Shown here: piece by piece, positions 41,935 to 49,421 of the stretch | Layout: every line of letters starts with the position of its first letter | How positions within the stretch are numbered: position 1 is the stretch's first letter | Assembly: GCF_001816165.1 (NCBI RefSeq) | Contig: NZ_MDZC01000068.1 | Coordinates: 62,001-126,000, forward strand | Direction of reading: 5' to 3' | DNA: 64,000 bases | Origin: Hymenobacter glacialis | Lineage (GTDB): Bacteria > Bacteroidota > Bacteroidia > Cytophagales > Hymenobacteraceae | Program-made: the position numbers and the translations under genes | Notes under the pieces: model-generated | What the model saw: only the letters and a program-made list of their open reading frames with translations | The model's database searches: none | What the model was told of the DNA's origin: nothing

Positions 41935-43098
41935 ATGAAAAAACATTACTATTTGCTGTCGGCCGCTCTGCTGCTGACCGGCGCTGCGCACGCCCAAGGC
42001 ACCGAGCTGTTCTTTTCCGAATACAACGAAGGCGCCCACCAGCCGGGCCTGAGCTACAACGGCGGCGCGTCGAACTCGACCGGTAACGAAAAGGTCCTTG
42101 AGATTTTCAACCCCACTACTTCGGCCGTAAACCTGGCGCCTTATTCCATCCGGCGCTATTCCAACGGAGCTCCCCTGGGTAGCCCCCTCATGGAAGAGGA
42201 GCGGCTGATGCGCCGTACCGGTGCCAACGTGCTGAACTCGCAGAGCACGCACGTGGTAGCCAACCCCGAAGCTACCCTACTGGATATTACGCGTGTGGCC
42301 AACCAGTTCAGCGCCTCGCGCCAGAACAGTCCGGTGAACGCCGCTACTTCGCCCAACATCATTCAGGTGGGCGGCACGGTGTGGTTCAACGGGGACGATG
42401 CCATGGCGCTGGTGCGCTACCCCAGCGGCACGGCTGGCCTGCCCAACGTGAACGCCGGCATCATCATCGACATCATTGGTTCAATTGGTGAGCAGCCTTT
42501 GCTGGCCAACGGCAATGTGGGAGGCAACTGGAGCGGTACCAACCCTGCCGACGGCACCCCCGCCGTGTTCGTGCTGTCGGCCAACCAATCAATTATGCGA
42601 CGCCCCGAGGTTTCGCGTGGCCTGCGCGCCAACCCCACGCCGCAAAACGTGCCCGGCTCGAACCCTCCTACTCGCAACCCGGGCGGCTACAACATTGCCG
42701 ACCAGTGGGTAGCATACGGCTCGGCCTTCACCGGCGCGGGCGGAACTGTGAACGCGGGCGCCCAGCTCTACAACCGCCTAGGCGAGCACCTGGACTACTC
42801 CGGCCCGAACGGCGTGTACCAGTCGACCATCACCAGCACGCTGGAGAAGTTCAACGCCAACATCAGCGTGTATCCCAACCCCGCCCGCGGCACGGCCACG
42901 GTAGAGATTAAGGACGCCAAAGTGGGCAACGTAGTGGTGCTTAACAACCTGGGCCAGCGCATCTCGGCGGCGGCCAAAGGCCAGGGCCAGGAAAAGCTCA
43001 CCCTGGACATTTCCGGCCTGAAAGCCGGCCTCTACTTCGTGCAGATATGGAGCGCCGACGGCCAGACCAAAATCTACAAAGAACTGGTGGTTCAATAG
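41935..43098 (+). CDS. Secreted protein with lamin-tail-like domain and type A T9SS sorting domain
   Basis: 387 residues. Signal peptide YYLLSAALLLTGAAHAQ. The N-terminal 190 residues resemble a lamin-tail domain (ELFFSEYNEG, KVLEIFNPTTSAVNLAPYSI), often seen in secreted nucleases and surface proteins, but no nuclease motif follows. The C-terminal 75 residues are a type A T9SS sorting domain (ISVYPNPARGTATVEI, LNNLGQRI, LKAGLYFVQIW). It is a small relative of the N-terminal domain of the gene at 1238. The role is unknown. It is divergent from the TetR-type gene, with a -7 box in the spacer. Confidence 0.85.
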   Translation: MKKHYYLLSAALLLTGAAHAQGTELFFSEYNEGAHQPGLSYNGGASNSTGNEKVLEIFNPTTSAVNLAPYSIRRYSNGAPLGSPLMEEERLMRRTGANVLNSQSTHVVANPEATLLDITRVANQFSASRQNSPVNAATSPNIIQVGGTVWFNGDDAMALVRYPSGTAGLPNVNAGIIIDIIGSIGEQPLLANGNVGGNWSGTNPADGTPAVFVLSANQSIMRRPEVSRGLRANPTPQNVPGSNPPTRNPGGYNIADQWVAYGSAFTGAGGTVNAGAQLYNRLGEHLDYSGPNGVYQSTITSTLEKFNANISVYPNPARGTATVEIKDAKVGNVVVLNNLGQRISAAAKGQGQEKLTLDISGLKAGLYFVQIWSADGQTKIYKELVVQ

Positions 43099-43154
43099 TT
43101 TTTAACGGTTAGCTGTTAGTGATTAATGGTTAATTGATAGTTGGCTTTTTGAGG

Positions 43155-43184
43155 AAAAAGGAGGGAAGAGATTTCCTCCTTTTT
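43155..43184 (+). terminator. Rho-independent terminator
   Basis: A ten-bp stem (AAAAAGGAGG) with a ten-base loop and a T-tract, after the lamin-tail T9SS gene. Confidence 0.75.
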
Positions 43185-43193
43185 TTGTGGGCG

Positions 43194-43201
43194 TACTTTT
43201 G
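43194..43201 (+). promoter_or_regulatory. -7 box (TACTTTTG) for thiL
   Basis: An exact TAnnTTTG match ten bases after the terminator and 125 bp before thiL. The leader would include the right repeat arm. Confidence 0.4.
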
Positions 43202-43326
43202 GGCAATAGCACGGCGCCATGAATAAAGATTTTCCTCATAGCGCCGCTTGCCATGCCTCACCTGCCAATAGTTAGCCATTAACCGTTAACGACTAACCGT
43301 TATCCACTGACCATTAACCACTAATT

Positions 43327-44355
43327 ATGTCTGAACTGACGCCCCTGACTGCCATTGGCGAATTTGCCCTTATTAGCCGCCTGCAAAAAGGCATTAGCAT
43401 GCGCCAGCCCGGTACGGTGCTGGGCATTGGCGACGATGCGGCCATTATTGCGCCCACGGCCGGCACCGAGCTGGTGATGACCACCGATTTGTTGGTCGAA
43501 GGCATTCATTTTGACCTGGCGTTCTGCCCGCTGCGCCACTTGGGCTATAAGGCCATTGCCGTGAACGTGTCGGACGTGGCTGCCATGAACGCGCTGCCCA
43601 CGCAGCTGGTGGTGGCCCTTTCGGCGGGCCCGCGCTTCACGGTAGAGGCCATTGAGGAGCTGTACGCGGGCATGCGCCTGGCCTGCGAGGCCTACAACGT
43701 GGACCTGGTGGGCGGCGACACCACCGCCAGCCGCGGGGGGCTCACGCTGGCCATCACGGTGCTGGGCGAAGCCCCCGCTGGCGAGGCCGTGCGCCGCAGC
43801 GGCGGCCAGCCCACCGACCTGCTCTGCGTGACCGGCGACCTGGGCGGGGCCTTCCTGGGCCTGCAGGTGCTGGAGCGCGAAAAGCAGGCTTTCCTGGCCG
43901 ACCCCGAAACGCAGCCCGAGCTGGCCAACTACGAGTACATCGTGCAGCGCCAGCTCCGGCCCGAGGCCCGGCTCGACATCGTGCACGAGCTGCGGGAACG
44001 CGGCATCCGGCCCACCAGTATGATAGATATTTCGGACGGGCTGGCATCGGAAGTGCTGCACTTATGCGCCGCCAGCAGCACCGGCGCCCGGGTGTTCACG
44101 GAGTTCCTGCCCCTGGCCAACCCCACGCTGGAGGCAGCGGCCGAATTCAACCTCGACCCGCTGACCTGCGCCCTGAACGGGGGCGAGGATTACGAACTGC
44201 TGTTTACGGTGCCGGTCACGGACCACGAGAAACTGAAGAACCATCCGGACATCACCATTATTGGTCACCTGACGGCTAAGGAAGACGGCGCCAACCTGGT
44301 GACCAAGGCCGGACAGGCTGTACCGTTGCAGGCGCAGGGTTGGACGAGTTTTTGA
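43327..44355 (+). CDS. thiL: Thiamine-monophosphate kinase
   Basis: 342 residues, AIR-synthase-type fold. The metal and ATP site residues are in VLGIGDDAAII and MTTDLLVEGIHFDL; YKAIAVNVSDVAAMNA and DLVGGDTTAS follow; MIDISDGLASEVLHL and CALNGGEDYELLFTVP complete the ThiL pattern. It phosphorylates thiamine monophosphate to the diphosphate. No other thiamine gene is in the window. Confidence 0.95.
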   Translation: MSELTPLTAIGEFALISRLQKGISMRQPGTVLGIGDDAAIIAPTAGTELVMTTDLLVEGIHFDLAFCPLRHLGYKAIAVNVSDVAAMNALPTQLVVALSAGPRFTVEAIEELYAGMRLACEAYNVDLVGGDTTASRGGLTLAITVLGEAPAGEAVRRSGGQPTDLLCVTGDLGGAFLGLQVLEREKQAFLADPETQPELANYEYIVQRQLRPEARLDIVHELRERGIRPTSMIDISDGLASEVLHLCAASSTGARVFTEFLPLANPTLEAAAEFNLDPLTCALNGGEDYELLFTVPVTDHEKLKNHPDITIIGHLTAKEDGANLVTKAGQAVPLQAQGWTSF

Positions 44356-44492
44356 CCCAGTTGGTCGCGTGGGCTTCAACTTAGCCCCTGCACAACCGTT
44401 AGAATGGGCAGGAACACAACCGGAGTGGCACGCTAATTGTCTTTTGTCCTGCAACGGGGATGATTCCTCTCAAAAAATTTAATCTCTTCATC

Positions 44493-45017
44493 ATGAAAAA
44501 GCTCCCATTCGTTCTCAGCCTGATTATGCTGCTCAGCGCCGTTTTCAGCGTATCCTCCGTGCAAGCTCAGGACCGCAAGGGCTGGAGCCCGCAAGCTAAA
44601 GGCGCCGTAATTGGTGGCCTGGGCGGGGCTGCTGCCGGTGCCATCATCAACAAGCGCAACCGGCCCGTTGGCGGTGTGGTAGGCGGCGTGGCCGGCGGTG
44701 CCGTTGGCTACGGTGTGGGCAAGCACATTGATAACAAGCAGAAGGAGCGGGCTCGCATTGCGGCCGCCAACCGGGCTGCTGCCAACCGCGAAGCGGAGTA
44801 CCGCCGCTCTATTGCCCGCAGCAATGCTCGCCAGACCACCACGACCACCCGCATCCAGACCACGGCCGTGCCGGTGAACAGCCTCGTAGCTTCGAGCGCC
44901 GAGTACAATGTGCAGCCTATGCCCGCTACCTCGGGCTCGGCTTACCTGCCCAACGACTCCTACGGCGACCCGTCGCACCCTTATTCTACTTCGGAGTACC
45001 GCCGCAAGAGCTGGTAG
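44493..45017 (+). CDS. Exported glycine-zipper protein
   Basis: 174 residues from the ATG at 44493, which gives a clean signal peptide (PFVLSLIMLLSAVFSVSSVQAQ); an in-frame ATG 33 bases upstream is less likely. A glycine zipper follows (AVIGGLGGAAAGAIINKRNR, GGVVGGVAGGAVGYGVGK), then a short Arg/Ala-rich helix and a Ser/Tyr-rich tail. Glycine-zipper proteins often sit in or against the outer membrane. The exact role is unknown. Confidence 0.8.
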   Translation: MKKLPFVLSLIMLLSAVFSVSSVQAQDRKGWSPQAKGAVIGGLGGAAAGAIINKRNRPVGGVVGGVAGGAVGYGVGKHIDNKQKERARIAAANRAAANREAEYRRSIARSNARQTTTTTRIQTTAVPVNSLVASSAEYNVQPMPATSGSAYLPNDSYGDPSHPYSTSEYRRKSW

Positions 45018-45039
45018 TTGCCCGAGTTGTCTGACTACT

Positions 45040-45066
45040 AAACCCCGGGCCTTGTGCTCGGGGTTT
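45040..45066 (+). terminator. Rho-independent terminator
   Basis: An AAACCCCG stem with its complement and an 11-base loop, 22 bp after the glycine-zipper gene. The T-run is short. Confidence 0.65.
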
Positions 45067-45141
45067 ATTCATTATAGCCCGTATAGCAATATGCGCTAGC
45101 ACCGGCTACATTTACTTTTTCTTCACCTTTTAGTTTGAATC

Positions 45142-45594
45142 ATGAAAGCCCTCCTGTATAGTTTGCTCCTGGCCGCTACGCTCACTTCCTGCACCAAAGC
45201 CGACGAAGCGGTGAACATTCAGAACCTGAACCAGGAATTTATTGGCGCCTGGAACAGCAAGGATTCCGGTAAAATCAATGGCTACCTGGCCGACGACGTA
45301 AGCTTTGTGCAGGGCGATGTGCACTGGAAAGGCAAAGGCGAGGTATCCCAGAAATGGGTGAATGAGACAATGCCCACTATCAGCAGCTTGAAAACCAGCG
45401 TGGTGAGCTCCTCCACCGATGCTAATATGGCCTACGAAGCCGGTACGTTTTCGGTGGATGTGCTGCCGCCTGCCCCCGGCCAGCCCGGTGGCATAGGCGA
45501 AGGCAACTACATTTTCCTGTGGAAAAAAGGCGCCGATAAAGCCTGGAAGCTCAGCTACGCCCAGCTGGAAGACCTGCCCGTGCGGGCTCGCTAA
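45142..45594 (+). CDS. SnoaL/DUF4440-like lipoprotein
   Basis: 150 residues. The signal peptide LLYSLLLAATLTSCTK ends in a lipobox cysteine (C17). The mature part has the NTF2-like pattern of DUF4440/SnoaL proteins: LNQEFIGAWNSKDSGKINGY, DDVSFVQGDVHWKGKGEVSQ, and YIFLWKKGADKAWKLSYAQ at the end. The pocket could bind a small ligand, but no activity can be assigned. It stands alone between a terminator and a repeat hairpin. Confidence 0.78.
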   Translation: MKALLYSLLLAATLTSCTKADEAVNIQNLNQEFIGAWNSKDSGKINGYLADDVSFVQGDVHWKGKGEVSQKWVNETMPTISSLKTSVVSSSTDANMAYEAGTFSVDVLPPAPGQPGGIGEGNYIFLWKKGADKAWKLSYAQLEDLPVRAR

Positions 45595-45643
45595 TTAAGG
45601 AACGCTAGGTTGAGTAACTAAACTCCTCCGAAGCATAATTAAC

Positions 45644-45740
45644 GGTCATGCTGAGCAGAGCCGAAGCATCTCGCGGTGAGTAATCCAATCGTTAGGTTTA
45701 CTGCCACACGCGAGATGCTTTGGCTGCGCTCAGCATGACC
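45644..45740. repeat. GTCATGCTGAGC-family long hairpin
   Basis: 97 bp. The arms GGTCATGCTGAGC...AGCATCTCGCG and CGCGAGATGCT...GCTCAGCATGACC are nearly complementary over 32 bp; the loop starts with AGTAATCC. It lies between the SnoaL-like gene and the convergent lipoprotein gene. Confidence 0.85.
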
Positions 45741-45752
45741 GTTTTTATTTGC

Positions 45753-46703
45753 CTAACGCGACAGGCCCAGCGAGTCGCGCCAGGCAGCATCCGCGTTGTT
45801 GTGGGTGCGCCAGTAGTCGAGCTTGATGCTGCGCCGCTGCGTGGCGCGCGTGGTGAGCAGGCGCGGCGCCGGACCAAAGCCGTCGAGGTGGCTTTCTTCC
45901 CAGCCGAGGATGCGGTGTGGGAAGGCTTTTTCGAACCGGATGGCGAGGGTGTGCTGCTTGGTGCCGGCGTAGGCTACGGTGTAGACCTGGGCAGCAGAAG
46001 CAGATGACCCCGACGTTGCTGTGCTGAGCGTGGCGGTAGCGGCTTCGGAATGCAAGGGCAGGTGCTGCATGCGGCAATAAGCCGCGCCGGGCACCAGCTG
46101 AATGTTGCCGGTGGGCAGGCCCGCCGGATTGAGGCGGATGCGGTTCCACAGCTCGTCTTCGAGCAGGGCTACGTCTATTTTGGTTTCGGTGTCGCCCTCG
46201 CTTTCGAAGTACGACTTTTGGGTGATGCGGTACTCTTTGGCGCCCAGGTTGAGCTGCGTGAACACGTGGCCGCACCATTCCTGCATCGACATGCTCACCT
46301 TGGGGCTGTGCGGGTCGGCGGCGAGGTTCAGGGGCGTGAACGTGGAGGTGAGGATGGAGTAGGGGTAGATGCCGGTGTTGAACTTCTTGTTGAAATTCAG
46401 CTTGAGCACGGGCAGGCGGTCGGCGCCCGCGGCGGCGGGATTGTCCAGCTTCACCTGCTTCTTGCGGGACAGGTCTTCGCTCACAAAAATCAGCACGGCT
46501 TCACCCTGGTGCAGCTCGCCGTAGCGGGCCTGGGTGAGGTCGTAGCTGGTGAGCTCGGCTTTGCCCTGAAACCAGTACGCGCCGAATTCGGGCGGGAGTG
46601 GGGCCGCTTGCTGCGCCTGCGTTTCAGCGGGTGCGGAGGAGCATTGCGCCCCTATCAGCAGCAAGGTTGGGACCCAAAGTAGTAGGGAGAGGGACGCGCG
46701 CAT
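45753..46703 (-). CDS. Conserved lipoprotein of unknown function
   Basis: 316 residues from the ATG at 46703. The signal peptide SLLLWVPTLLLIGAQCSS ends in a lipobox-like cysteine. The mature part starts with FGAYWFQGKAELTSYDLTQARYG and continues with VLKLNFNKKFNTGIYPYSI, a pattern I recall from a Bacteroidota family sometimes mislabelled as a septum formation inhibitor; it shows no Maf motif. It is mostly beta strands. Function unknown. The upstream region holds the nested hairpin at 46736-46906. Confidence 0.65.
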   Translation of the reverse strand: MRASLSLLLWVPTLLLIGAQCSSAPAETQAQQAAPLPPEFGAYWFQGKAELTSYDLTQARYGELHQGEAVLIFVSEDLSRKKQVKLDNPAAAGADRLPVLKLNFNKKFNTGIYPYSILTSTFTPLNLAADPHSPKVSMSMQEWCGHVFTQLNLGAKEYRITQKSYFESEGDTETKIDVALLEDELWNRIRLNPAGLPTGNIQLVPGAAYCRMQHLPLHSEAATATLSTATSGSSASAAQVYTVAYAGTKQHTLAIRFEKAFPHRILGWEESHLDGFGPAPRLLTTRATQRRSIKLDYWRTHNNADAAWRDSLGLSR

Positions 46704-46735
46704 AATGATTGTGGGTAAAGGTGTTACAACAAAGA

Positions 46736-46906
46736 ACGTCACGCGGAGCGGAGTAGAAGTAACTATCCCGCGCCTCTTGTCATGCTGACGAAGGAAGCAT
46801 CCTATCACCGGGAAACGATTTGTTCTCCGGTGATAGGATGGCTTCCTTGGTCAGCATGACAGATAGAGCAGTAGAGACGCATCGACTGCGCTCAGCATGA
46901 CGTTCT
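46736..46906. repeat. Nested GTCATGCTGAGC-family hairpins
   Basis: The inner element at 46779-46860 is a complete hairpin (GTCATGCTGACGAAGGAAGC...GGTCAGCATGAC). It lies between two diverged arms of an outer element: AAGAACGTCACGCGGAGCG (from 46736) and GCGCTCAGCATGACGTTCTT (to 46906). Confidence 0.75.
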
Positions 46907-46928
46907 TGTTGTTGCGTAGCTTCCTATT

Positions 46929-47303
46929 CTAATCTTCCGGGTACGGCACGAAAACGAACTTCGTGAACTCCTTATCCAGCACGAAGAGGCAGCAGAATTC
47001 GTCGGCGTCCTTGTAAGTGGCCTGGAAACCTTCGACGCCTTCTTCGCTGATGATGCCTTGCTGCACGAACAGCTCCAGGTAGCTGGCGAAAACATGCCAT
47101 TCCAGGTTCAGGTCATCGGCATTTACGAGGAGGCCACCGAGGGGCACTTCCTGCTTGGCAAACACGAAAATGGGGTATTTACTGAAGTCGCCCTTGCGAA
47201 TCTGGGAAGAGGCTTCGAGCAGGGTATCGCACACGACGACAAAATCCTTGGTGATGGTGCCGAGGTATTTGCCGCTGAGTTCGGGGTCGTTGAAGTAGTC
47301 CAT
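46929..47303 (-). CDS. Hypothetical protein, second of a two-gene unit
   Basis: 124 residues, acidic, no signal peptide, predicted cytoplasmic alpha/beta (ELSGKYLGTITKDFVVVCDT, EFCCLFVLDKEFTKFVFVPY). I do not recognise the family. It starts seven bases after the stop of the gene before it on the same strand, so the two are probably translated from one message. Confidence 0.6.
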   Translation of the reverse strand: MDYFNDPELSGKYLGTITKDFVVVCDTLLEASSQIRKGDFSKYPIFVFAKQEVPLGGLLVNADDLNLEWHVFASYLELFVQQGIISEEGVEGFQATYKDADEFCCLFVLDKEFTKFVFVPYPED

Positions 47304-47310
47304 TTAATCT

Positions 47311-47787
47311 TTATTTTTTGACCGTTAACAGATACGCACTTGCCTCATCCGTCAATTGCTCCCACATCGGATTATCCATTGCAACATGCTTGCCCATGTT
47401 TTTCACAAAGCCTCGTGGTGTAAACCAACTCCACTTCCGAAAGAGAGTTTGTCCAAAAAGAGTCGAGGGGTACAGAATAAACGTGTGCCAATTCGTTTCT
47501 TCAAAAGAATATGCTGGCACTTGCTCACGAATACAATAGCCAAAATGCTCCTCAAGAAGAAGCGGGGCGGCAGTACCAACAACGTCAAGATTGAAGTAAT
47601 TGATTTGGCCGTTAGAAGATACTAAAACTACGAAGTCGGACTCATCGTCCATAATTACTCGGGGAGCATAGCCGATGATTTTAACGTCTGAAAGTGGTAT
47701 GATAAAAGAAGGAGCCTGGCGCACCGTGCCCGTAGAACTGACTGGAGGGGCCTCGTAACGAATGAATTCCTTGTCAACTGTGAGCAT
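47311..47787 (-). CDS. Hypothetical protein, first of a two-gene unit
   Basis: 158 residues, no signal peptide or membrane segment; beta-rich with SMI1/KNR4-like looks in places (GYAPRVIMDDESDFVVLVSS) but no firm match. Codon use is more AT-rich than in the surrounding genes, which may mean recent arrival. It is followed after seven bases by the second hypothetical gene. rlmD lies 21 bp upstream on the same strand. An immunity-type protein is one possibility, unproven. Confidence 0.6.
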   Translation of the reverse strand: MLTVDKEFIRYEAPPVSSTGTVRQAPSFIIPLSDVKIIGYAPRVIMDDESDFVVLVSSNGQINYFNLDVVGTAAPLLLEEHFGYCIREQVPAYSFEETNWHTFILYPSTLFGQTLFRKWSWFTPRGFVKNMGKHVAMDNPMWEQLTDEASAYLLTVKK

Positions 47788-47808
47788 GTTACAGACTCGT
47801 TAGGTCAC

Positions 47809-49221
47809 CTACTTCAACTCCAGCGCCACCACATTCTCCACGTGGTGGGTGTGGGGGAACATATCCACCGGCTGCACGCGGGTGACTTTGTAGGCGGCGT
47901 CCAGCAGCTCTAAGTCCCTTGCCTGGGTGGCGGGGTTGCAGCTGATGTACACGATGCGGGGGGCGCGCAGCTCCAGGAGGCGTGCCACCACGTCGGGGTG
48001 CATGCCGGCGCGGGGCGGGTCGGTGATGAGGACGTCGGGGCGGCCGTGGTGGGCGGTGAACTCGGCCGTGAGGATGTCCTTCATGTCGCCGGCGTAGAAC
48101 TCCATGTTGGTGATGTTGTTGATTTCGGCGTTCACGTGGGCGTCGGCCACGGCTTGCTCCACATATTCTACGCCGATGACTTTGCGGGCCTGGTGGGCCA
48201 CGAAGCTGGCGATGGTGCCGGCGCCCGTGTAGAGGTCGTACACCAGTTCGTCGCCTTTGAGGTCGGCGAACTCGCGGGCCACTTTGTAGAGCTGGTGGGC
48301 GCCTTCGGAGTTGGTCTGGTAGAAGGACTTGGGGCCGATGCGGAAGCGCAGGCCTTCCATTTCTTCCTCGATGTAGGGCTTGCCCTTGTACGTCACCACT
48401 TCCAGGTCGTGGAAGGTTTCGTTGCCCTTGCTGTTGAGCACGTAGTTGAGCGAGGTGATGCCGGGGAACTTGGCATGCAACGCGTCGAGCAGGGGCTCAA
48501 TGGCCTCGTCGGCGTGGTAGCACTGCAGAATCACCATCAGCTCGCCGGTGGTTTGGGCAATGCGGATGATGAGGTTGCGGAGCAGGCCGGTCTGGCGCAC
48601 GAGGTTGTTGAAGGGCAGCTGGTGCTCGTGGGCATAGTCGCGCACAAACAGGCGGATTTCGTTGCTCGGCTCGGGCTGCAGCCAGCAGTGTTCCACGTCG
48701 ATAATCTTGTCGAAACGGGTGGGCGTGTGGAAGCCCAGCACCTCGCGGTTATAAGTGCGCGAGTCGTCGTTTATCTGCTCGGTGGTCAGCCAGCCGTTGT
48801 CGCTGAAGGTGTACTCCATCTTGTTGCGGTAGTACGTGCGCTGCGGCGAGGACAGGATGAACGGAATCTCGGGCAGCTCAACCTTGCCGATGCGGGTGAG
48901 CTGGTCAATGACCTGGTGCTGCTTGAAGTGCAGCTGCGAATCGTACTCCAGGTGCTGCCACTTGCAGCCGCCACACACGCCAAAATGCTGGCAAAACGGC
49001 GTAGTACGCAGCTTGGAATACTCGTGAAACTTCACCGGCACGGCTTCCAGAAAGCTCTTCTTGGCCTTGGTGACGCGCAGGTCCACCACATCGCCGGGGG
49101 CCACCTGCGACACGAAGATGACCAGATTCTCGACGCGGACGAGGCACTTGCCTTCGGCCACCATGTCCTGAATTTTAACGTTGCGAAGTAACTCGGCGGG
49201 GATATTTTTAGCTCTGCTCAT
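47809..49221 (-). CDS. rlmD: 23S rRNA (uracil-5-)-methyltransferase RlmD-like
   Basis: 470 residues. An N-terminal TRAM domain (1-60) is followed by the [4Fe-4S] cysteines C77, C83 and C86 (PFCQHFGVCGGCKWQH) and a SAM-binding domain (LVYDLYTGAGTIASFVA, VLITDPPRAGMHPDV). The catalytic cysteine is C428 in ISCNPATQARD, and the general-base glutamate is in HHVENVVAL. It methylates a uracil in rRNA (U1939 for RlmD; RlmCD or a tRNA role are alternatives). A -7 box lies eight bases before the ATG, so the message may be almost leaderless. Confidence 0.9.
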   Translation of the reverse strand: MSRAKNIPAELLRNVKIQDMVAEGKCLVRVENLVIFVSQVAPGDVVDLRVTKAKKSFLEAVPVKFHEYSKLRTTPFCQHFGVCGGCKWQHLEYDSQLHFKQHQVIDQLTRIGKVELPEIPFILSSPQRTYYRNKMEYTFSDNGWLTTEQINDDSRTYNREVLGFHTPTRFDKIIDVEHCWLQPEPSNEIRLFVRDYAHEHQLPFNNLVRQTGLLRNLIIRIAQTTGELMVILQCYHADEAIEPLLDALHAKFPGITSLNYVLNSKGNETFHDLEVVTYKGKPYIEEEMEGLRFRIGPKSFYQTNSEGAHQLYKVAREFADLKGDELVYDLYTGAGTIASFVAHQARKVIGVEYVEQAVADAHVNAEINNITNMEFYAGDMKDILTAEFTAHHGRPDVLITDPPRAGMHPDVVARLLELRAPRIVYISCNPATQARDLELLDAAYKVTRVQPVDMFPHTHHVENVVALELK

Positions 49222-49228
49222 AGAACTA

Positions 49229-49236
49229 CAAAACTA
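49229..49236 (-). promoter_or_regulatory. -7 box (TAGTTTTG on minus) for rlmD
   Basis: An exact TAnnTTTG match ending eight bases before the rlmD ATG. No -33 TTG lies at 19-21 bases. Confidence 0.4.
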
Positions 49237-49244
49237 CTGCCCAG

Positions 49245-49420
49245 ACCACGGATTGGCTCGGATTTCAGCGGATTTCACGGATTTTGTAGCCGCCGCACCA
49301 ATCCAGCCGTTGTTGCCCGCACTCCATAAAAAAAGCCGCTCACAAGAGCGGCTTTTTCCAAACCATCCAAGCCGTCCACAAAATCCGTGAAATCCGCTAA
49401 AATCCGAGCCAATCCGTGGT
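49245..49420. repeat. ACCACGGATT-type inverted repeat pair around a terminator (copy 2)
   Basis: Left arm 49245-49288 (ACCACGGATTGGCTCGG...) and right arm 49378-49420 are imperfect complements of the same CGGATT words as at 32421-32602. A terminator hairpin lies between them. The right arm ends two bases before the stop of the T9SS type B gene. Confidence 0.85.
49330..49357 (-). terminator. Rho-independent terminator
   Basis: An 11-bp stem (AAAAAGCCGCT) with a CACAAG loop and a long T-tract on the minus strand. It ends the large T9SS type B gene before rlmD. Confidence 0.8.
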
Positions 49421-49421
49421 C

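Larger units (their letters stand above)
43102..43326. repeat. Inverted repeat pair, TTAACGGTTA type, around a terminator and a promoter
   Basis: Left arm 43102-43144 and right arm 43266-43326 carry TAACGGTTA and TGATTAATGGTTA words and their complements. The left arm begins three bases after the T9SS gene stop and the right arm ends at the thiL start codon. Confidence 0.65.

Noticed and set aside
41829-42086. An 85-codon open frame starting before the lamin-tail gene
   Set aside because: It overlaps the real gene in another frame and begins upstream of the likely promoter.
43220-43273. An 18-codon open frame upstream of thiL
   Set aside because: Too short, with no family and no evidence of translation; it overlaps a repeat arm.
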